Shown: one piece after another, positions 58,798 to 64,000 of the stretch
Position numbering within the stretch: the first letter of the stretch is position 1
Layout of the letters: every line of letters starts with the position of its first letter
DNA from: Phycisphaerae bacterium
GTDB taxonomy: Bacteria; Planctomycetota; Phycisphaerae; UBA1845; UTPLA1
Assembly (NCBI GenBank): GCA_019636475.1
Contig: JAHBXN010000008.1
Coordinates: forward strand, 1 to 64,000
Length of the DNA: 64,000 bases
Direction: 5' to 3'
Notes under the pieces: model-generated
What the model saw: the letters and a program-made list of their open reading frames with translations, nothing else
Told to the model about the DNA's origin: nothing
Database searches by the model: none
Position numbers and translations under genes: made by a program

Positions 58798-61410
58798 ATG
58801 TCGGCGATGTCCACGGTGTATTCCTACCTGCTGGTTATCTTCGGCTTCTCGGTGGTTGTGTTCATTCACGAGCTGGGGCATTTCGCTGCCGCGAAGTGGG
58901 CGGGTGTGCGCGTTCAGGCCTTTGCCATTGGATTCGGTCGGCGGCTGATGTCGTTTCGCCAGGGCATCGGCTTTCGCTTCGGCTCGACCGAGGCGGAGTA
59001 TCGGCGCCGCGTTGACGAGGTGCTGATCGCTCGCGGTGTCGCAACACGCGATGAATTGAACAATCCGGAAGGACCGGCGTTCGAGGCTGAGCGGGTGGCG
59101 GCCGGCCGGGAGATGGGTCTGAGCGAGACCGAATATCGCTTCAATGTGCTGCCACTCGGCGGCTATGTTCAAATGCTGGGGCAGGAGGATTTCGTCGTTG
59201 ACAAGACCGGCGAATTGAAAGTGAAGGCCGATCCTGACAGCTTCACGAACAAACCGGTCGGCAAGCGAATGGTGATTGTCAGTGCCGGCGTCATCATGAA
59301 TCTCATTTTTGCCGCGATCCTCTTCACCATCGTCAACATGGTCGGCATGCCGCAGCTTTCGCCCGTGCTCGGTTACGTCGTTGAAAACACCCCGGCGGGC
59401 CGGGCGGGTCTGCTGCCGGGCGACCGCATACTTGATATTAACGGCGATGAAATCGCCAACTTCAATGATCTGATGATGCGGATCACGCTTTCCGATCCGG
59501 ATGAGACGCTGACGATGCGCGTGGAGCGCGACGGAAAGATCGTCTCGCCTTCGCCGGAGATTCGGCCGGAATTCGTGGAGGAGCGGGAGGTTCGCCAGAT
59601 CGGCGTCGCACCAGGAGAGACGCGCCGCGTCTGGGGCGTCACGTTTGGTGACATATCAGCGGCACGTCCTGATGAACTTCACGAGAAGGACGAGATTCAC
59701 TCGATCGTTGTGGACGGCAAAGAAATGGAATGCCGCGACGCCGGCGTGGTTCGCCGGGAAATGATGCGCGCCGAAGGGCGTCCGATTGAGTTGATTGTCA
59801 AACGGCCGAAACATCCCGAGACGCTGACCGACGAGGATCTCAAACAGTTTGATCCGCCGATCGAAACCGAGACCCGACGTGTCAACGTCAGCGCGATGTG
59901 GCTGCCTCTGCCGTACGATTCGAACGATCGCGGCGGAGCTTCGCTGCTGGGCCTGGTGCCTCGCCTGACCGTCATCCAGGCGACTCCGGGTAAATCGCTC
60001 GACAAGGCCGGCGTGAAGGCGGGCGATGTGATCGTGAAAATCGGCGACTATGAATACCCGACCTACTCCGAATTCGTAAATGCAATCCGAAAGGCAGGTC
60101 CCGGCGCCCTGTCGATCCAGGTGCGTCGCAAGGGATTGTCGCGCGATGGCCTTTCCGCCGCGGTTGTCAGCTTCTGCGTCGCTCAGCGCGAACGTTTGAT
60201 CCGCGCGGGCATCGAGGATCTGAAGGAAGCCCGTGACGTGCTGGCAGATCTGGCTCGGAACGCCGGCATTGATGAAGCCGGCGTGGCCGCGCTGAACAAG
60301 GAATTGGCGGAGGCGCGTACGGTCGATGCATGGCGAAAGTGGTTCGAGAAAGTCGATGTCCTCACGCTGGGGCCGATCAAGCCGGAGGCGCCGTTCGCGT
60401 TATTCAGCCGCCCTGCGGCGACCATCGACGCCGATGTCCGGAATATTGATGAAGACCATTTGTTCGTGGCGGATGTCATCTCGAAATTCGGCGAACGTGT
60501 GACACCCGCACAGCAGTCGGGTCTCAAGCGTGGCGCAGTGATTCTCTCGGTGAACGACAGACCTGTGCGCCGTTGGTACGAACTGTCGCACGCGCTTGCG
60601 GCCAATGCCGGCAAGACCGTGCAGATTGAGTATCGACTCGTCAACGAAATCACGCGGACGTCGTTTATCGTGCCTGCTTCAGTGCAGACTTCCCTCGGGA
60701 TTGGCGCGGAAGATCGTATCGTGAAGGTTGCGGACAAAACCCAGTGCGTGGTCCGTGTGGCGGATACGCTGGGGGGCGGGTTCAAGGAGGTTTCGCTGTC
60801 GCTGCCCGATTGGCGGGCGATCGAGGCGCTGCTCAAGGAAAATATCGGCAAAACCGTAGCGGTCGAGTATGTCACGCCGTCCGGCGAACGGAAAAATGGC
60901 GAATATGCGGTGACGGCGGAAAACACCGATCCCTGGCCGAGCCGCGTGCAGTACTACGCGATGACGTTTTTCTGCTATCCCCTCGTTGAGTGGCAGTCGA
61001 CTCCGAATCCATTGAAGGCATTCGTGGCCGGCGTCGAGCAGGCGCATCACGCGACGATGTCCACGATCAAGACGATTCGTCACATGCTCTTCACCCGCAC
61101 GGTGGGTGTCTCCAATGTGAGCGGCCCACTCGGAATCGCCCACAAGGGTTCGGAAGTGGCACAAGGCGGGATTATCGCCTTGTTCTGGTTTCTCGGCCTG
61201 ATCTCGGCGAATCTCGCGGTGATTAACTTCCTGCCGCTACCCATCGTGGACGGCGGATTGTTCCTGTTTCTGATCCTCGAGAAAATTCGCGGAGAGCCGG
61301 TGAGCATCAAGACGCAGGTGGCGACGCAACTTCTGGGCATCGCCTTGATCGCGACCGTGTTCATCCTGGTGACCTATCAGGATATTCTGCGACTGGTGAC
61401 CGGGGCGTAA
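58798..61410 (+). CDS. rseP: RseP-family site-2 zinc metalloprotease, enlarged
   Basis: Intramembrane protease of the M50/S2P family, cleaving anti-sigma factors and signal-peptide remnants. H24-E-L-G-H28 lies in the first transmembrane segment, and the second catalytic motif N-F-L-P-L-P-I-V-D-G-G is near 814-820. The 870-residue product is almost twice the E. coli size: about 55 extra charged residues (57-115) sit between H-E-L-G-H and P-L-G-G-Y, and the periplasmic part has at least three PDZ-like segments. ATG 58798 follows GGGGA; an in-frame ATG at 58750 would overlap dxr. Confidence 0.93.
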   Translation: MSAMSTVYSYLLVIFGFSVVVFIHELGHFAAAKWAGVRVQAFAIGFGRRLMSFRQGIGFRFGSTEAEYRRRVDEVLIARGVATRDELNNPEGPAFEAERVAAGREMGLSETEYRFNVLPLGGYVQMLGQEDFVVDKTGELKVKADPDSFTNKPVGKRMVIVSAGVIMNLIFAAILFTIVNMVGMPQLSPVLGYVVENTPAGRAGLLPGDRILDINGDEIANFNDLMMRITLSDPDETLTMRVERDGKIVSPSPEIRPEFVEEREVRQIGVAPGETRRVWGVTFGDISAARPDELHEKDEIHSIVVDGKEMECRDAGVVRREMMRAEGRPIELIVKRPKHPETLTDEDLKQFDPPIETETRRVNVSAMWLPLPYDSNDRGGASLLGLVPRLTVIQATPGKSLDKAGVKAGDVIVKIGDYEYPTYSEFVNAIRKAGPGALSIQVRRKGLSRDGLSAAVVSFCVAQRERLIRAGIEDLKEARDVLADLARNAGIDEAGVAALNKELAEARTVDAWRKWFEKVDVLTLGPIKPEAPFALFSRPAATIDADVRNIDEDHLFVADVISKFGERVTPAQQSGLKRGAVILSVNDRPVRRWYELSHALAANAGKTVQIEYRLVNEITRTSFIVPASVQTSLGIGAEDRIVKVADKTQCVVRVADTLGGGFKEVSLSLPDWRAIEALLKENIGKTVAVEYVTPSGERKNGEYAVTAENTDPWPSRVQYYAMTFFCYPLVEWQSTPNPLKAFVAGVEQAHHATMSTIKTIRHMLFTRTVGVSNVSGPLGIAHKGSEVAQGGIIALFWFLGLISANLAVINFLPLPIVDGGLFLFLILEKIRGEPVSIKTQVATQLLGIALIATVFILVTYQDILRLVTGA

Positions 61411-61453
61411 AAGGCGTCTTGCGCCCGGTTCCATGCGGCTGTTGCGCCGGGGC

Positions 61454-61801
61454 TCACTGCCGGCCGCGCTCCGTGATCCGCCAGACGGCGGCTTGATCCG
61501 GATTCAGCGTTCGCACCACGGGCCCCCATGTGTCGCAGAGCGATCGCGCCAGGAGCACGACTTCGCCCACGCGATGAACCCGAATCTTCAGCGTGCCGAA
61601 CGATTCGCAGGTTCCGACGAAATCATCATCCAGATAAATGTGCACAGGGCAGTTTGTCTCATTGATGATGGACAGCGTCGATACAACGATTTCGCCCGGT
61701 TCGCTGCAAATGCGCCCGTGACTCGGCGGAATCTCCGCCTGCAATCCCAATGCGACGACCTGCGGGAGCATGAAAAACGCGGTTATTGCGGTAGTCCACA
61801 T
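61454..61801 (-). CDS. Small secreted protein of unknown function
   Basis: A 115-residue protein with a signal peptide (about 1-22) and a beta-rich mature part: G-E-I-V-V-S-T-L-S-I-I-N-E-T-N-C-P-V-H-I-Y-L-D-D-D-F-V-G-T-C, then L-K-I-R-V-H-R-V-G-E-V-V-L-L-A-R. Four Cys (32, 51, 64, 89) may form disulfides. AAAGGT precedes the ATG. The family is not recognised. It converges with rseP. Confidence 0.65.
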   Translation of the reverse strand: MWTTAITAFFMLPQVVALGLQAEIPPSHGRICSEPGEIVVSTLSIINETNCPVHIYLDDDFVGTCESFGTLKIRVHRVGEVVLLARSLCDTWGPVVRTLNPDQAAVWRITERGRQ

Positions 61802-61959
61802 GGCCGGACCTTTCGATGGCTCTCTCTGAGCGACATCGGCGGTGCGGTCCGCGGGCCAGTAGAAAATTCCGAATTGAATCGGTCTTCGCGCCTCTTGATA
61901 CCCGGCCGAAGCCCACGTGCGTTAAAGGTCAGTGGTGAATCGAGTTCGCAACCGAGACG

Positions 61960-62535
61960 TCAATAGAAGACCGTCACCAGGAGATGCGGCTCCTTGGATT
62001 TTCCTTCGAATATTCCGACCGTCGACGACGAGGCCTTGATGAACAGCTCGGAGTTGCTGTCGAGCCAGTCGTTAATCTGCTCGTCCATGTGGGCCAGACC
62101 GGCCGCCGTCAGCTTTCCGTGGAAGGTGCGACAGCGCGTGGCGGGCAGGTCGGCGGCGGCGAGGGGTCGCTTGAAATGCTCTTCGTGGTGCACGCCGGCG
62201 AGCGTGCTGCCCTCGGCAAAGCTGCGAATCTTGTGCGTGACACGACCGACTTCCTCCTCCGAGACGAGAGTCAGTGACGCGTCTTCGGCACCTTCTCCCT
62301 CGTGGACGGGTGGAAAATAGACGCGACCCTGGTTGGTGTCTTTTTCCGCTCCGTTGTCCTCCGCTGTCGTCGCTTGATGAACGGCTCGAGCGCGCATCAG
62401 CTCTTCGCGTTTTTTTGCGATGCACTGCGGGCAAAGTAGTACGCCGTTCACCAGCCCCGCCTGTCGAGCGATGATCTGATTCGGTGTGATTTCGCCGTGA
62501 CAGCCTTCACATACTCGATTCGAGCCTTCTGGCAT
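61960..62535 (-). CDS. Zinc-ribbon protein of unknown function
   Basis: A 191-residue protein. An N-terminal zinc ribbon, C9-E-G-C12 and C35-P-Q-C38, opens it; a polar middle region follows, and the C-terminal half has I-N-D-W-L-D-S-N-S-E-L-F-I-K-A-S-S-S-T-V-G and H-L-L-V-T-V-F-Y. That pattern suggests a DNA- or metal-binding head with a small folded domain. The ATG at 62535 has GGAGG ahead of it. Function unknown. Confidence 0.7.
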   Translation of the reverse strand: MPEGSNRVCEGCHGEITPNQIIARQAGLVNGVLLCPQCIAKKREELMRARAVHQATTAEDNGAEKDTNQGRVYFPPVHEGEGAEDASLTLVSEEEVGRVTHKIRSFAEGSTLAGVHHEEHFKRPLAAADLPATRCRTFHGKLTAAGLAHMDEQINDWLDSNSELFIKASSSTVGIFEGKSKEPHLLVTVFY

Positions 62536-62720
62536 GATACCGCCTCCGTCTGGGACCGAACGATCGGGCCTGAATTCGGCGCATCGAACTCGCTCGAACG
62601 CCAAAGGCCGTGATCCGACATCGCGCCGGTCCGGGTCTGGATGTCAACGCCACCACGAGCGACGGTGAACAGCGAGATGGATCGAATGAAGTGAATGCCC
62701 GCCGCGCCGTGACGGAAATG

Positions 62721-62760
62721 TACTGAATTCAGTATAACCATCGGCGGGCTGTCGTATCAA
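62721..62760 (-). promoter_or_regulatory. Sigma70-type promoter overlapped by a 14-bp palindrome
   Basis: On the minus strand, TTGATA (62760-62755) and TATACT (62736-62731) are separated by 18 bases; each matches consensus at five of six positions. A perfect palindrome TACTGAATTCAGTA (62721-62734) covers the downstream half of the -10, a classic place for a repressor site. It would drive the zinc-ribbon gene at 62535 with a leader of about 190 bases. Confidence 0.55.
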
Positions 62761-62867
62761 TCGGATAACAGGGGTAATCGAGTCAATTCCGTTGCCGGTT
62801 CCGGGTGACAAAGCGCCGGGACACCCGGATTCGCCGCGGCGCGAAATTCCGTTCCACGAATCACACG

Positions 62868-63824
62868 TCAGAATAGCAACAACGCTGCCCGCAGCGCGAT
62901 GATGGCCGAGTAGACGATCGCCAGTCCCGCGAGAATGGCGCCCGCGGTCGCTCGACCGGGTGACGGCGTCTGGACAGTCAGCAGTGGGAGCGATGCTGCA
63001 AAAACCAGCGCGCCGATCGCCGGCAACGGGTCCGCCCAGGCGGCTGCGTCGTTGATGACGATCGCGATCAGTACGCCGATCACAGCGAATTTGAAGTAAT
63101 GATGAACAAGGGCGACCTTCCGCCCCGCGGCATTCAATGCCGCCAGCATGAGCACGGACGGCATTAATGCTTCATACCATTGCCAGTTCCTCGGAGCGGC
63201 GCGAAGCGCGAACAAGTGATAGGCCGCGATCAGCCAGGAGAAGTGAACGATCATCTCGCGGGCTACGCCAAAGCGATTTGTGACGAGCCGCCCGATGATC
63301 GACTTCGATGACTCGACGGGGCGGAGCTCCGGCAGGATGTACGATTCATCGAGATTGAGAATCTGCCTGGAGACAATTTCGCCACCGATGGCTGCCTGAA
63401 AATCAAGGCGAAGGCGATACTCCCCGATCCTGAAGGATTCGGTCGGATGGAGCTTCCCGCGCGCGATTCGCAGTGATCCGATCCAGGTCCCCGCCACGCT
63501 GTCCATATCCTCGATTTGTACGGCTCCCCGGGGCGTCACTTTGATGCGGCAGTGTCGATCGGCGATCTCGTCACTTTCAAGGGACAGCCAGTTTCCCTCA
63601 CCTTTGCCGATGAACAGGTCCTGCCCGATCGGCATGACGAATTGCTCTCCCACCCAGAACGGCCCTTCCATGACGGTGAGGATCGCGCGATTTCGGCCTT
63701 TGTGGCCGTCATCCAGCTCGATCTGCAGGGCGCGCCCGCAGGCCGGACATGTGGCGTGGACGAGCAGATCAACTCGTTCGCATTCGAGCGGGGCGCCGCA
63801 GGGGCAGCAGACTGTCAAAGCCAT
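62868..63824 (-). CDS. Zinc-ribbon, FHA-like and membrane protein
   Basis: A 318-residue protein. An N-terminal zinc ribbon (C-C-P-C-G at 6-10 and C-P-A-C-G at 26-30) is followed by an FHA-like phosphothreonine-recognition domain (about 60-140) with I-G-K-x-E-G-N-W-L-S-L and D-R-H-C-R-I plus D-S-V-A-G-T-W-I. The usual FHA motif G-R...S-x-x-H is altered (G-K; no Ser two before the His), so phosphopeptide binding is doubtful. Four to five transmembrane helices follow from about 200. It may link a kinase signal to the membrane; no kinase is nearby. Confidence 0.72.
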   Translation of the reverse strand: MALTVCCPCGAPLECERVDLLVHATCPACGRALQIELDDGHKGRNRAILTVMEGPFWVGEQFVMPIGQDLFIGKGEGNWLSLESDEIADRHCRIKVTPRGAVQIEDMDSVAGTWIGSLRIARGKLHPTESFRIGEYRLRLDFQAAIGGEIVSRQILNLDESYILPELRPVESSKSIIGRLVTNRFGVAREMIVHFSWLIAAYHLFALRAAPRNWQWYEALMPSVLMLAALNAAGRKVALVHHYFKFAVIGVLIAIVINDAAAWADPLPAIGALVFAASLPLLTVQTPSPGRATAGAILAGLAIVYSAIIALRAALLLF

Positions 63825-64000
63825 GAGCGTTCCAGGAGAACCTGCGGCGGATCCAATCAGCACGACACGGCTTGGTCCGCGGCCAATGATCTTCGGCCCG
63901 ATCTTACAGACTCATTCGCCGAGATTATACACGCCACGGTCGAAGGGGCATGAAATCGCGCCGTTCCGCACGCGGGAGAATCGGCGGGCTGGCGAAAATC

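Noticed and set aside
1-64000. CRISPR arrays, insertion sequences, rRNA
   Set aside because: No regularly spaced repeats, transposase genes or rRNA stretches were seen; the only mobile signal is the recombinase at the left edge.

Overview
The window looks like a high-GC chromosomal segment from a planctomycete, most likely a Phycisphaerae-type lineage. This is inferred from gene content, since no rRNA is present. The signs are several secreted proteins ending in dockerin-like motifs (D-x-D-x-x-G-x-[IV]-D-G-x-D-[IV]), Cys-rich 'GACC' spacers, an Flp-type pilin, a DUF1844 protein, several small zinc-ribbon proteins, an enlarged RseP and a zinc-ribbon/FHA/membrane protein. Genes are dense, frequently divergent or convergent, with few long operons, and GTG/TTG starts are common.

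Layout. 1-1633: end of an integrated element, a large serine recombinase whose stop codon lies inside the 3' end of a tRNA-Pro(GGG) gene, which has its own consensus promoter. 1928-5357: envelope sugar genes (methyltransferase, GT2 glycosyltransferase, mannose-6-phosphate isomerase). 5467-11802: housekeeping genes (ArfB-like rescue factor, lipoprotein hydrolase, tRNA-binding domain protein, AroA, AcpS, an RmlC-like epimerase, an RsuA/RluB pseudouridine synthase). 11833-16642: a secreted M4 protease and a secreted gluzincin-like protein. 17016-22368: ATP-grasp enzyme, polysaccharide deacetylase, FIST sensor, aldehyde dehydrogenase. 22545-26507: small zinc ribbons, Flp pilin, an unusual Rpe-family protein and a GT39 membrane glycosyltransferase. 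26630-39635: a SNF2 helicase with a small downstream gene, a 1755-residue modular secreted protein, and Mfd. 39951-43043: a secreted metzincin with FN3 and dockerin-like domains. 43249-43357: a strongly structured intergenic RNA candidate. 43492-50988: sugar isomerase-like protein, cytochrome c'-like protein, an Asn/Asp-repeat lipoprotein, an HslV-PhoD-UXS gene string and a pair of secreted proteins. 51056-63824: a B12-domain-like protein with a textbook terminator, CheV, YceH, DUF1844, two amidohydrolases, the dxr-rseP pair, and small zinc-ribbon and FHA proteins.

How the genes fit together. Many products act at the cell envelope: sugar nucleotide and polysaccharide modification (ManA, RmlC-like, UXS, GT2, GT39, deacetylase), secreted proteases and repeat proteins, RseP site-2 protease, Tat-exported PhoD. 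Dxr next to RseP and AroA/AcpS/Mfd/HslV are core housekeeping functions. Nothing in the window forms an obvious phage-defence island. The most interesting unexplained signal is the rod-like RNA near 43.3 kb: an 18-bp and a 12-bp helix, a CU-rich anti-Shine-Dalgarno apical loop, an upstream TATAAT and a trailing U tract.
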